Shown here: piece after piece, positions 33,601 to 43,140 of the stretch | Position numbering within the stretch: the stretch's first letter is position 1 | How the letters are laid out: every line of letters starts with the position of its first letter | NCBI GenBank assembly: GCA_963752695.1 | Contig: CAVVZB010000003.1 | Coordinates: 372,001 to 436,000, forward strand | Direction of reading: 5' to 3' | DNA from: Bog-113 sp963752695 | Lineage (GTDB): Bacteria > Acidobacteriota > Terriglobia > Bryobacterales > Bryobacteraceae | DNA length: 64,000 bases | The notes under the pieces: generated by a model | What the model was told of the DNA's origin: nothing | The model's input: only the letters and a program-made list of their open reading frames with translations | The model's database searches: none | Position numbers and translations under genes: made by a program

Positions 33601-34133
33601 AGCATGGGCATATCAACTCCATCGGCTTCGATATGTATGTCCGCATGTTGGAGGATACGGTCCGTGAGTTGAAGGGCGAAGAAGTGCTCCCGGAGATTCA
33701 CTCCGCGCTCAACCTGGGTCTCGACATACGTATTCCCGTGAACTACATCAGCGATGAAAACCAGCGCCTGCGCGCCTATCGCCAGATTGCCAACGCGCCC
33801 ACGGCCGCGGAACGCGATAAGGTCGCGCAGCAGCTTGCCGATCGCTACGGGCCCGTGCCCGATGACGTCAAGAGTTTGCTAGAGTACTCGGGATTAAAGA
33901 CGGCTGCCGAGCAGATCGGCATCGAAGCAATCGACCGCCGCCACGGCGTGCTGAATATCAAGTTCCACAAAGAGACCCGCGTCGACGCGGTGAAGTTGAT
34001 GGCCCTGGTCAGTTCCACCCCCGGTGCGCAATTCACCCCCGCCGGTCTCCTGCGTGTGCCGATGGACGGCATCACCGCACCCGGCGCAGTGCTTGATTTT
34101 ATGCGAGAAAGATTGATGAAGCCGCTGGCTTAA
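30657..34133 (+). CDS. mfd: transcription-repair coupling factor Mfd
   Basis: Protein of 1158 residues, the usual Mfd size, from a TTG start at 30657 only 2 bases after the rfaE2 stop; the first residues 'FHPSIRELFSNLSRHATFQE' look native. Order of domains: UvrB-like N-terminal region (about 1-360), a CarD-type RNA-polymerase-interaction domain (about 490-560, 'KPGDFVVHADHGVAQFLGLR'), RecG-like helicase (about 620-970, with 'CGDVGFGKTEVVMRAAFK', 'VDEEQRFG' and 'MSATPIPRTLHMSLLGLRDM') and the C-terminal TRCF domain. Mfd removes stalled polymerase and recruits UvrA. All motifs are intact. Confidence 0.98.
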   Translation: MFHPSIRELFSNLSRHATFQELVRRLNTKSDERVSLSGLTATAKALYVVLLHQLTERPLLVVTDGSRQAEALCESISTFFHILMPSEDRGTPMLLPALDVVPGQGMSPHAEILESRASGLWKLATRRVPITITPIASALLRVEPASFYRQLALTIRPGEEIEQSALLGHLESIGYEKREPVELVGEYSVRGGIIDVFSPGAKPVRIEMFGDEIESIRRFEVESQRSVLKVSECTLLPLTEYQQSRALLADLAEKLRDVGMPSRELPLDGSPFAGWELLVPLVRERSSDLFSLSDRPIVIWDEPELTRSAADRFWKRLSDPERPSWCPPDLVFRTYEDIRALSRRFTELDLRELDVTGGADALHISTRLPTAFHGNMAGVIAEARNLVEAGQRVAFFGATAGEVERVADIFHEYSVPYQLGLEQSTTAPEYLAQRAYMAGNFASIFLIQGRIARGAVLPESQLSIFGSEDLFDASALVAKPSGSQLLSTFSSDNFDLKPGDFVVHADHGVAQFLGLREISQGDAQGDYMLLEYAGGSKLYVPLTRMDLIQRFRAAGDAKPQLDRMGGATWDRTKTRVKAKMRDMAEELLKLYAQRRMAGGFAYSADSNWQREFEDAFEYTETRDQKSAIADIKRDMESEQPMDRLLCGDVGFGKTEVVMRAAFKALGDGKQVAVLAPTTVLSFQHFETFKKRFQSFPVRIDMFNRFRSPKELKASLADLEEGKVDVAVGTHRLLSQDVKFKDLGIVIVDEEQRFGVKHKERLKQLKQSVDVLAMSATPIPRTLHMSLLGLRDMSVIETPPKDRLAIQTVVAPFDPGLIQSAIELELGRGGQVYFVHNRVESIWARAAMIQELAPNAKIGVGHGQLGEAELEKAMFGFMRHDYDIFVSTTIVENGLDIPLANTIVIEDAQRYGLSELYQLRGRVGRSNRRAYAYLLVPADTELTEIARKRLAALKEFSDLGAGFKIAALDLELRGAGNLLGGEQHGHINSIGFDMYVRMLEDTVRELKGEEVLPEIHSALNLGLDIRIPVNYISDENQRLRAYRQIANAPTAAERDKVAQQLADRYGPVPDDVKSLLEYSGLKTAAEQIGIEAIDRRHGVLNIKFHKETRVDAVKLMALVSSTPGAQFTPAGLLRVPMDGITAPGAVLDFMRERLMKPLA

Positions 34134-34572
34134 GCTTTCTTGAAAGCACTGCTTAAAGATGTTGAGCTTGTATCTCGATTGCGTCAGATAGGACCCTCGG
34201 CTTGCTCCCAACGAATACAGGAACGAGATGCGCGGCGATTCAATGCGCAAGAATCGTGGGAAGCCAAGCGCATGGGTGCACGGCCGAAGAATCACGATAA
34301 GCTACTGATTGTCATGTTTCCACGGAGCTTGAACGGGATGCATGCTAGCTTCGGGGCGTCGCACTGAGGGGAACGGTGGTAGAAGAACGCGAACAGACAC
34401 AACCATGCTATGCCCTAAACCGCAGATTAAAACATAGGACACTCCATCTATCGGTGAAAGCTTCGATAGCGTGAATGGAGCGAAAGCAGTGATCCGAATC
34501 ATAGAGCACGCAGCTTTCATTTCGGTGCGCACTCCACTAATGTTATTGTGATTCACGCCGGACCCACACGCC
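34134..34572 (+). other. non-coding stretch of 439 bases, no recognisable gene
   Basis: Between mfd and pgm. It starts with a small hairpin (GCTTT-CTTG-AAAGC, 34134-34147) directly after the mfd stop, without a U-run. The open frames here (75 codons at 34140 and 90 codons on the other strand) have no ribosome site, no family resemblance and unbalanced composition. The promoter of pgm is expected here but I could not fix it. Confidence 0.5.
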
Positions 34573-36210
34573 ATGCCTGACCTATCCCCGCTTGCCGGAA
34601 AGCTTGCCCCGCAACAACTTCTGATCGATCCGCACCAACTCGAAGCCGCCTACTACGCGCAGAAGCCCGATCCCGAAAACGCTCTGCAACTTGTCAGCTT
34701 CGGCACCAGCGGGCACCGCGGCACGTCTTCGGATGGCACGTTCACCGAATCGCATATTCTCGCCATCACGCAAGCCATTTGCGATTACCGCCAGCAAAAC
34801 GGCTACTCCGGCCCGGTCATGATGGGCAAGGATACGCACGCGCTTTCCGCTCCCGCTCAGCGCACTGCAGTCGAGGTCCTTGCGGCCAACGGCGCCCACA
34901 CGCAGATTCAAGCCGAGGATGGGTTTACTCCCACCCCGGTAATTTCCTGCGCCATCTTGGGCTTCAATCGCGAGCGGACCGCCGGGTTAGCCGATGGCAT
35001 TATTATCACGCCATCGCACAACCCCCCTGCCGATGGGGGCTTCAAATACAACCCCCCCGATGGCGGCCCCGCCGATACCGGCGTGACCAACTGGATTCAG
35101 AATCGCGCCAATGACATCCTTCGCGGTAACGGCGAGATCAAGCGCATGCCGTTTGAAACCGCGCTTCGTTCGAGCTTCATTCAACAGGTTGATTTCGCCA
35201 CGCCCTACATCGAGGACTTGGCGAAAGTTATCGACATGAATGCGATTCGTTCCTCCGGCTTGCGCATCGGCATCGATCCACTGGGCGGCGCCGCCGTGCA
35301 TTATTGGGAACCGCTCGCACAGCGCTACGGCCTCAACATTACGGTCGTGAACAAGAAAGTCGATCCTACGTTTTCTTTCATGACCGTCGATCACGACGGC
35401 AAAATTCGCATGGATTGTTCAAGTCCTTACGCCATGGCGAGCTTGGTCAAACTGAAGAACGATTTCGATATTGCCTGGGGTAACGATCCGGATTCCGATC
35501 GCCACGGGATCGTGACACCCTCGGCCGGGCTCCTCAATCCCAATCACTATCTGGCTGTCGCCATCCGCTATCTGCTGGGCAATCGGCCCGCCTGGCCAGT
35601 AACCGCGGTGGTCGGCAAGACTCTGGTATCCAGCACGCTCATCGACCGGGTAGTCGCCGACTCCGAGCGCACACTCTGGGAGGTGCCGGTCGGCTTCAAA
35701 TGGTTTGCTCCCCGGCTCTTCGATGGCAGCTGCTGTTTTGGTGGCGAGGAAAGCGCAGGCGCCAGCTTCCTCCGCATGAACGGCCAGGTCTGGTCCACCG
35801 ATAAAGACGGTCCCATCCTCGGGCTGCTCGCGGCCGAGATCACCGCGCGCACTCGAAAAGACCCCGGCGTACATTACAAAGAATTGACCGAACAATTTGG
35901 CGTTTCTTTTTACACCCGCATCGACGCGCCTGCTACGCCGGAGCAGAAGACTCAGCTGCTCAAACTGTCACCGGACGCTGTGTCGGCCACCGTCTTGGCA
36001 GGCGATGCCATTACCGCGAAACTCACCCGGGCTCCCGGCAACGATGCCCCTGTCGGCGGCTTGAAAGTGGTTTCCACGAACGGCTGGTTTGCTGCGCGCC
36101 CTTCCGGCACCGAGAATATTTATAAACTGTATGCGGAGAGCCTGAAAAGCCAGGAACATCTTCAGGCCATTATCGAGGAAGCACAACAAATTGTCGTGAA
36201 GGCGCTATAG
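34573..36210 (+). CDS. pgm: phosphoglucomutase (alpha-D-glucose phosphate-specific)
   Basis: Protein of 545 residues, the normal length of the Escherichia coli Pgm class. Motifs are 'LVSFGTSGHRGTSSDGTFTE', the phosphoserine loop 'IITPSHNPPADGGFKYNPPD', the metal loop 'GNDPDSDRHG', the sugar loop 'FGGEESAGASFLR' and 'RPSGTENIYKLYAES' at the end for phosphate binding. It interconverts glucose-1-phosphate and glucose-6-phosphate, linking glycogen and sugar nucleotide synthesis. It stands alone on the plus strand with no glycogen genes adjacent; the downstream pseudogene begins on its last stop codon base. Confidence 0.97.
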   Translation: MPDLSPLAGKLAPQQLLIDPHQLEAAYYAQKPDPENALQLVSFGTSGHRGTSSDGTFTESHILAITQAICDYRQQNGYSGPVMMGKDTHALSAPAQRTAVEVLAANGAHTQIQAEDGFTPTPVISCAILGFNRERTAGLADGIIITPSHNPPADGGFKYNPPDGGPADTGVTNWIQNRANDILRGNGEIKRMPFETALRSSFIQQVDFATPYIEDLAKVIDMNAIRSSGLRIGIDPLGGAAVHYWEPLAQRYGLNITVVNKKVDPTFSFMTVDHDGKIRMDCSSPYAMASLVKLKNDFDIAWGNDPDSDRHGIVTPSAGLLNPNHYLAVAIRYLLGNRPAWPVTAVVGKTLVSSTLIDRVVADSERTLWEVPVGFKWFAPRLFDGSCCFGGEESAGASFLRMNGQVWSTDKDGPILGLLAAEITARTRKDPGVHYKELTEQFGVSFYTRIDAPATPEQKTQLLKLSPDAVSATVLAGDAITAKLTRAPGNDAPVGGLKVVSTNGWFAARPSGTENIYKLYAESLKSQEHLQAIIEEAQQIVVKAL

Positions 36211-36767
36211 TGCAGCCGCTTAAGCCCCCTCTCCCCCGGTATCGAGTTGATGTCCCGGGAAACCGCTTGCGCGTTAACATCCCTGCATCTCTCATCTTGC
36301 ACGACTCGCATTTTTGGCTTTTTGGACTAGCGCTTGGGCCTTCGGAGAAGTTTCTGTAATTAATCAGCTAGGCCACTCTTCTGGATCGCAGCCATTCCCG
36401 CTCTTTTGGCTTTGCGGATGGACTCTTGCAGTTGCATCAGCGAAATCGAACGTCGCCTGGATGTTGGCGGGAGAGGAATCACTTACCATCGATCCTTCGA
36501 TCAGATCCCTATCGATCGCTCTTCGGATTCTAGGATTTGCTTTCAGAACCAGAGTTTTCGATCTGTCTCAAGTCCGCCTGTTAAGGTTGACTCACAAATA
36601 CACGATCAGTTTGGGGAAGCCGGAGGGGAACTGCGATTCTCGATGTGACCAGGATAGCCTTTGACTACGGGGCGCGAACGATTCGTCTCGGTCGAGGAAT
36701 GGACGAAGTGGGAGCGACATTGCTCATCGAAGACCTGCAGCGCCGTCCGCCAGCAATCGGAACGTAG
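36210..36767 (+). pseudogene. membrane protein with PH-like domain, broken by several indels
   Basis: Three frames in turn carry convincing protein. From a GTG at 36210 (overlapping the pgm stop): 'LPRYRVDVPGNRLRVNIPAS...HFWLFGLALGPSEKFL', stop at 36359. From about 36335 in another frame: 'WAFGEVSVINQLGHSSGSQP', 'FPLFWLCGWTLAVASAKSNV', 'AWMLAGEESLTIDPSIRSLS', 'FRTRVFDLSQVRLLRLTHKY'. From about 36630 in the first frame: 'TRIAFDYGARTIRLGRGMDE', 'VGATLLIEDLQRRP', stop at 36767. Together they give one protein of about 185 residues with two membrane segments and a beta-rich PH-like tail, a type of small acidobacterial membrane protein. At least two indels break it. Confidence 0.7.
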
Positions 36768-36813
36768 GCGCTCTCGGGAACGGTGCCCCGGTCCGCGGCT
36801 GGAAAGTGGCACT

Positions 36814-37275
36814 ATGAAGAACATGGCCAGCTCCAGCATATTTCGCGACTCATGGGCTTCATGGAAAGGCATCACTGGGCCAGCTGCCTTAATCACGGCG
36901 CTGGCTCTTTGTCTGCTCACTCCCGCAACATGGGGAGCGGCGCACCACCGCGCGCGAGTGCTACGCATGCATGCCACCGCCTTCGCGTCGGACTCGAAAC
37001 CCACCGCCGCCGGAACTCAGGCGCAAGAAGGTATCGTCGCCGCTGATCCACGGGTCCTTCCCCTCGGAACGCGTGTTCGCGTATCCAACGCCGGAGCTTA
37101 CAGCGGAATCTATCTGGTTGCGGATAAGGGGTCGAAGATTAAGGGTTCGCACATCGATCTATACCTTCCCAGCGCCGCCGAGGCGAAACAGTTTGGCAGA
37201 AAGGTTGTCACTGTCGAAATCCTCGAGACCGGACGCGGCAAAGAGGACGCTCGCGAGAAAAGCGCGCAGCCGTAA
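36814..37275 (+). CDS. exported 3D-domain protein
   Basis: Protein of 153 residues from the ATG at 36814 ('MKNMASSSIFRDSWASWKGI'); the open frame extends upstream but through the neighbouring pseudogene. A membrane or signal segment ('PAALITALALCLLTPATWGA') precedes a double-psi-barrel 3D domain: 'MHATAFASDSKP', 'GIVAADPRVLPLGTRVRVSN', 'GIYLVADKGSKIKGSHIDLY' and 'FGRKVVTVEILE', with the conserved aspartates. 3D domains occur in lytic transglycosylases (MltA), resuscitation factors and stationary-phase wall hydrolases. No further catalytic domain is present. Convergent with the acetyltransferase gene. Confidence 0.85.
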   Translation: MKNMASSSIFRDSWASWKGITGPAALITALALCLLTPATWGAAHHRARVLRMHATAFASDSKPTAAGTQAQEGIVAADPRVLPLGTRVRVSNAGAYSGIYLVADKGSKIKGSHIDLYLPSAAEAKQFGRKVVTVEILETGRGKEDAREKSAQP

Positions 37276-37276
37276 C

Positions 37277-37573
37277 CTACCGCTGTACTTTATCCATCCA
37301 TGCCGCGTCCACGGACTTGGTCCATTCCGGATGCCGGCGAATATAACTCACCACATAAGAACATTGCGGAACCACCATCGCGCCTTCGGCCTTCGCCCAC
37401 GTCAAACCTTCATGCACGAGCTTTCCCGCGATCCCCTGGCCTTCGAACTCCGGTGGCACTTCAGTATGCGTGAACGCCACTGAATTGCCGATGCGCCGGT
37501 ACTCCAGCAGGGCGTGCTTGCCCCCCAAATCGATTTCGAAGCGCTGCTTGTTTTCATCGTGCCGGATTTCCAT
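37277..37573 (-). CDS. small GNAT-family N-acetyltransferase (YjdJ type)
   Basis: Protein of 98 residues from the ATG at 37573 ('MEIRHDENKQRFEIDLGGKH'). It is a minimal acetyltransferase of the Gcn5-related 'NAT_SF_YjdJ' type: 'ALLEYRRIGNSVAFTHTEVP', 'FEGQGIAGKLVHEGLTWAKA' (the acetyl-CoA loop, Q-G-x-G/A) and 'VPQCSYVVSYIRRHPEW'. Members of about 90-100 residues are common and their substrate is unknown. Divergently transcribed from the Tat oxidoreductase gene, with a shared 46-base spacer that must hold both promoters. Confidence 0.9.
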   Translation of the reverse strand: MEIRHDENKQRFEIDLGGKHALLEYRRIGNSVAFTHTEVPPEFEGQGIAGKLVHEGLTWAKAEGAMVVPQCSYVVSYIRRHPEWTKSVDAAWMDKVQR

Positions 37574-37619
37574 TTCTTGCCCTCGTGCGGTGCCCACGGA
37601 ATATAATTTCACTACCACT

Positions 37620-38966
<1,347 letters not shown>

Positions 38967-38988
38967 CTCGCGGCTAAACTGAAGGGGG

Positions 38989-40638
38989 ATGAAGATTGCG
39001 ATCGGCCAAACCAATCCGACCATTGGCGATCTCGCAGGTAATGTCGACCGCATGGTGGAGTTCGCGGAGCAGGCAGATGCCGCTAGCGCTTCGCTGATCG
39101 TTTTCCCCGAACTCTCCATCACCGGCTACCCGCCTCGCGATCTGGTCGAAAAGCCCAGCTTCATTCGCCGCTCGGAAGCTGCCCTCGTCTCTCTTGCCGC
39201 GAGGACGGCTCATCTCTCTTTGGGCGTTGTCGCCGGATATGTCGGCGAGTCGGATAGCAACACTGGAAAGCAGGCCGCCAACCGCGCCGCCCTACTCCGC
39301 TCCGGCACGATCCTCTTTCACCAGACCAAGAGCCTGCTGCCCAATTACGACGTCTTCGATGAACTGCGCTACTTTGTGCCCGGGGACCGGCGCGAAGTCT
39401 TCGAGTTTCACGGTCAGAAAATCGCGCTGGCGATCTGCGAGGACGCTTGGAACGATAAGCAGTTCTGGGCTCGCCGGCTGTATGCCGAAGATCCTGTCGA
39501 AGAAATGGCGCAGATGGGCGCTAATCTGTTGCTCAGCGTCAACGCATCGCCCTACTCAATGGGAAAGCGTTCGCTGCGGACGGATATGTTCGCCACTGCC
39601 GCGCGCCACTATGGCTTTCCTATCGTCATGGCCAATCAGGTGGGCGGCAACGATCAGTTAGTCTTCGATGGCTCCAGTTTCGTCATGAACGCTCATGGAA
39701 AACTGATTGCCACCGCCCGGTCATTCTGCGAAGATCTGATCTTTGCTGATATCGGCACCGATATCGGTGATCAGCACGCGGATTACTCCGATGAATGTGA
39801 TGCTGCCTACCAGGCATTAGTATTAGGTACCCGTGACTACCTGCGTAAGTGCGGGTTCACGAAGGTTCTGGTCGGTCTAAGCGGCGGTATCGATTCTTCC
39901 CTAACTGCGGTAATCGCCGTGGAAGCAGTTGGACGCGAAAACGTAATCGGCGTGGGCATGCCCGGTCCGTATTCATCGGCCCACAGCGTCGACGATGCCC
40001 ACGCGCTGGCGCATAACCTGCAGATCCGCTTCGAGCTGATTCCTATCTCGCCGGCCTACGACCAATTTCTCAATTCGCTTCAACCCGTCTTCCAACACTC
40101 GCCGCCGGATGTTACCGAAGAAAACCTCCAAGCCCGCCTCCGTGGTGTTACCTTGATGGCGCTGTCGAATAAGTTTGGAGCGCTCGTTCTAACTACCGGC
40201 AATAAGAGCGAGTTAGCCGTAGGTTACTGCACGCTCTACGGCGACATGTGCGGAGGCTTGGCTGTAATTAGCGACGTGCCGAAGACGCTCGTCTATCAAT
40301 TATGCCGGGTTGCCAATCGGCGCGTACCTGGCGCGATCCCCGAGTCGGTGTTTACCAAACCTCCTTCCGCTGAATTGCGGGCGGATCAGAAGGATTCCGA
40401 TTCTCTGCCGGAATACGACACTCTCGATGCCATCCTCCGCTGTTATGTCGAGGAAATGCAATCGCCCGAAGAAATTGCGTCCAATCTGAATCTGCCGCTT
40501 GAGATCGTGACTGACATCGCGCGCAAGGTCGACTTCAACGAGTACAAACGCCAGCAGGCCGCGCCGGGGCTGCGAGTCACCACCAAAGCTTTCGGTATTG
40601 GACGGCGTTTTCCCATTGCGCAGCGCTACCGGGAATAA
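38989..40638 (+). CDS. nadE: glutamine-dependent NAD+ synthetase
   Basis: Protein of 549 residues with the two-domain layout of glutamine-hydrolysing NadE. The N-terminal nitrilase domain (about 1-250) has 'MKIAIGQTNPTIGDLAGNVD', 'LIVFPELSITGYPPRDLVEK', 'FHQTKSLLPNYDVFDELRYF' and the Cys nucleophile in 'LAICEDAWN'. The C-terminal synthetase (about 280-549) has the pyrophosphatase loop 'LVGLSGGIDSSLTAVIAVEA' and 'LTTGNKSELAVGYCTLYGDM'. It amidates nicotinate adenine dinucleotide to NAD+ using ammonia from glutamine. AGGGGG ribosome site directly before the ATG. The start and both active sites are clear. Confidence 0.96.
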   Translation: MKIAIGQTNPTIGDLAGNVDRMVEFAEQADAASASLIVFPELSITGYPPRDLVEKPSFIRRSEAALVSLAARTAHLSLGVVAGYVGESDSNTGKQAANRAALLRSGTILFHQTKSLLPNYDVFDELRYFVPGDRREVFEFHGQKIALAICEDAWNDKQFWARRLYAEDPVEEMAQMGANLLLSVNASPYSMGKRSLRTDMFATAARHYGFPIVMANQVGGNDQLVFDGSSFVMNAHGKLIATARSFCEDLIFADIGTDIGDQHADYSDECDAAYQALVLGTRDYLRKCGFTKVLVGLSGGIDSSLTAVIAVEAVGRENVIGVGMPGPYSSAHSVDDAHALAHNLQIRFELIPISPAYDQFLNSLQPVFQHSPPDVTEENLQARLRGVTLMALSNKFGALVLTTGNKSELAVGYCTLYGDMCGGLAVISDVPKTLVYQLCRVANRRVPGAIPESVFTKPPSAELRADQKDSDSLPEYDTLDAILRCYVEEMQSPEEIASNLNLPLEIVTDIARKVDFNEYKRQQAAPGLRVTTKAFGIGRRFPIAQRYRE

Positions 40639-40665
40639 TCAACAAAGTACGTAAGGAAATCAATA

Positions 40666-43101
40666 ATGAAGACTTTCGCAGCACTTGCCGTTGTGTGTCT
40701 GGTAGCCGGGGTTCTGCTTTCGCAACCTGCCCCTCGTGAGCAAGTCGGTCCTTTACCCTCGGGCGGCTTCTTGCTCAATAGCGGGTCCACGTTAACGCCG
40801 GCCGGAACGCAGGTGGGTGTGGGAACCTTTCCCATGGCGAGTGCTCTGTCTAAGGATGCCCACTACTTAGTCGTGATGAGCGCTGGGGTAGCACCGCCCT
40901 CCCTCAGTGTCCTTGATGTCACCACTCGAAAAGAGGTTAGCCGTACTCCGGTGAAAGACGCCTGGCTCGGTCTTACTTTCAACCCCGCGGGCGATCGGCT
41001 CTATGTTGGCGGCGGTTCGCAAGCCGCTATCTTCGAGTTCGCGTACGCCGATGGAAAGCTCACTCCCGCGCGCACTTTCTATCTGGTCGATGCCGCCAAA
41101 CGTACTTATCACGATTTCACCGGCGACCTCGCATTCAGCCCGGACGGCCGTCTCCTTTATGCCGCTGATCTCTACCGCGATTCTGTACTCACAATAAACC
41201 CGCTCTCGGGCGTGGTTGTTGATCGCATTAAGACTTGTCGCCGCCCTTATCGCATTCTGTTCCACCCCGACGGAAAGTCTTTCTTCGTCTCCAGTTGGGC
41301 GGATGGAACGGTAACTCAGTATCAGACTTCCGATGGCGCACCGCTCGATGTCGAACGCCTGGGAGCCCACCCCACCGACATGGTCTGGCGTCGCGCTGAA
41401 ACGGGCAACACGATCTATATCTCCGCCGCCAACACCAACTCCGTCTACTCGCTCAATGTTTCGGCCAGCGGAGAGATCACCCGGGGCGCCACCGTCAGCG
41501 TCGCCCTTACCGCTCGGCAGCCGCTCGGCATGACTCCGAGCGCTCTAGCCTTGAGTGCCGATTCCAAACTGCTCTATGTCGTCTGCTCCGACGGAAACAC
41601 CGTCGCACAGATCGATTTGACACAGGAGCAGATGTTCGTGTCCGGTTTCCTCCCGGTAGGCTGGTATCCCACTGCCGCGCGTGCGCTTCCCGATGGCAGC
41701 CTGGTTGTGCTGAATGGTCGCGGCGGCCAATCGTATCCCAATCCGAAAGGACCCAACCCGGCTAAGGCTGTCGAGCGTTCGCACATGGCTAACGATCCCG
41801 CCGAATATCAATATGTCGGCTATATACAGAAAGGTTCTGTAAGTTTCATTCCGCCGCCGGACAGCCGTCAGCTTCTCAAGTACTCCGATACGGTTGCCGC
41901 AAACGCAGCCTATAAAGACGCCAAGCTGGATGCCAAACCTGCACTTCCCGCCGGCATCCGGCACGTCATCTTTATAGTGAAGGAAAATCGGACGTACGAC
42001 CAGGTACTGGGTGACATGCACGAGGGTAACGGCGACCCGTCACTGGTCTTATTCGGAGAGAATGTTACACCCAATCTGCATAAGTTGGCCCGTGAATTCG
42101 TGCTCCTCGATAACTTCTACGTCAACGCCGATGTAAGTGCCGACGGTCACAACTGGAGCACCGCCGCTATCGCCTCCGACTACGTCCAGAAACTCTGGCC
42201 GGCTAACTACGGCCAGCGTCGCGAGCATTACGATTTCGAAGGTGGTGAGCCCGCCGCGCTACCCCCCGCCGGATATCTCTGGAACAACGCCGCCCTGGCG
42301 GGAGTGTCCATGCGCAACTACGGCTACTTTGTCGAAAACAGAAAGGACGCAGCCGCGCCCGATGGTATCCAAGTCCAGAAAGTTCTCGATAAGCAACTTG
42401 CCCCAGTTACCGACATGCGCTACCGAAGTTTCGATCTCGACTACCCCGATGTCGAGCGCGCGCAGGAATTCATCCGGGAGTTACATTCCTATGAACAGAC
42501 GGGCAAGTATCCCGCTCTGAGCTTTGTCCGCCTTGGCAACGATCACACGTCCGGCTTAGCTGCCGGTAAGATCGCCCCCCTGAGCGCCGCCGCGGACAAT
42601 GATCAGGCAGTTGGCATGTTGGTCGAGGCGCTATCGAAAAGCCGCTTCTGGGCGGATACCGCCGTCTTCATCGTCGAGGACGATGCTCAGAACGGTCCCG
42701 ACCACGTCGATTCGCATCGCTCGCCCGCCTTTGTGATTTCGCCTTTTGTGAAGCGCCACTCGGTGGACAGCACCATGTACAACACCACTTCGATTCTTCG
42801 CACCATGGAATTGCTGCTCGGCATGCGCCCCATGACCCAGTTCGATGCCGGTGCGCGCATCATGACCTCGCTATTTCGAACCACGCCGGATACAACGCCC
42901 TATTCCACAGAACCAGCCCGCATCTCCTTGACTTCCCGGAACCCTGCCAAGGGCGCTGCCGATACCGCGCACTTAGACCTTCACGACGCCGATCTGAACG
43001 ACGATGGCGAAATGAACCGGCAGTTATGGCGTGCGGTGAAGGGTTCAGCCGATACCACGATCGCGACAAAGCAACTACAAAAAAAAGAGGCAGCCCGTTA
43101 A
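40666..43101 (+). CDS. exported YncE-like beta-propeller fused to a phosphoesterase
   Basis: Protein of 811 residues with a signal peptide ('MKTFAALAVVCLVAGVLLSQ'). Residues about 40-390 form a YVTN/YncE-like beta-propeller ('LAFSPDGRLLYAADLYRDSV', 'YRILFHPDGKSFFVSSW', 'ALSADSKLLYVVCSDGNTVA'). Residues about 425-790 are a phosphoesterase domain of the acid phosphatase/phospholipase C type ('IFIVKENRTYDQVLGDMHEG', 'LHKLAREFVLLDNFYVNADV', 'SADGHNWSTAAIASDYVQK', 'FIVEDDAQNGPDHVDSHRSP'), with conserved Glu-Asn, His and Asp residues. Secreted phosphate-releasing role is likely. The final bases overlap the terminator of the convergent SYLF gene. Confidence 0.88.
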   Translation: MKTFAALAVVCLVAGVLLSQPAPREQVGPLPSGGFLLNSGSTLTPAGTQVGVGTFPMASALSKDAHYLVVMSAGVAPPSLSVLDVTTRKEVSRTPVKDAWLGLTFNPAGDRLYVGGGSQAAIFEFAYADGKLTPARTFYLVDAAKRTYHDFTGDLAFSPDGRLLYAADLYRDSVLTINPLSGVVVDRIKTCRRPYRILFHPDGKSFFVSSWADGTVTQYQTSDGAPLDVERLGAHPTDMVWRRAETGNTIYISAANTNSVYSLNVSASGEITRGATVSVALTARQPLGMTPSALALSADSKLLYVVCSDGNTVAQIDLTQEQMFVSGFLPVGWYPTAARALPDGSLVVLNGRGGQSYPNPKGPNPAKAVERSHMANDPAEYQYVGYIQKGSVSFIPPPDSRQLLKYSDTVAANAAYKDAKLDAKPALPAGIRHVIFIVKENRTYDQVLGDMHEGNGDPSLVLFGENVTPNLHKLAREFVLLDNFYVNADVSADGHNWSTAAIASDYVQKLWPANYGQRREHYDFEGGEPAALPPAGYLWNNAALAGVSMRNYGYFVENRKDAAAPDGIQVQKVLDKQLAPVTDMRYRSFDLDYPDVERAQEFIRELHSYEQTGKYPALSFVRLGNDHTSGLAAGKIAPLSAAADNDQAVGMLVEALSKSRFWADTAVFIVEDDAQNGPDHVDSHRSPAFVISPFVKRHSVDSTMYNTTSILRTMELLLGMRPMTQFDAGARIMTSLFRTTPDTTPYSTEPARISLTSRNPAKGAADTAHLDLHDADLNDDGEMNRQLWRAVKGSADTTIATKQLQKKEAAR

Positions 43102-43110
43102 GGCTGCCTC
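43079..43110 (-). terminator. Rho-independent terminator of the SYLF gene, inside the opposing CDS end
   Basis: GAGGCAGCC (43087-43095) pairs perfectly with GGCTGCCTC (43102-43110) across a six-base loop that contains the stop codon of the plus-strand phosphoesterase (43099-43101). On the minus strand the stem is followed by eight U residues (from 43086 to 43079). It therefore ends transcription of the 43141-43824 gene; on the plus strand no U-run follows. Confidence 0.85.
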
Positions 43111-43140
43111 GAAATCCCCGGAGTAACTAAACCAGGTACA

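Noticed and set aside
34140..34367. 75-codon frame between mfd and pgm
   Set aside because: No ribosome site, no resemblance to a family, and unusual composition; the stretch is better left as non-coding.
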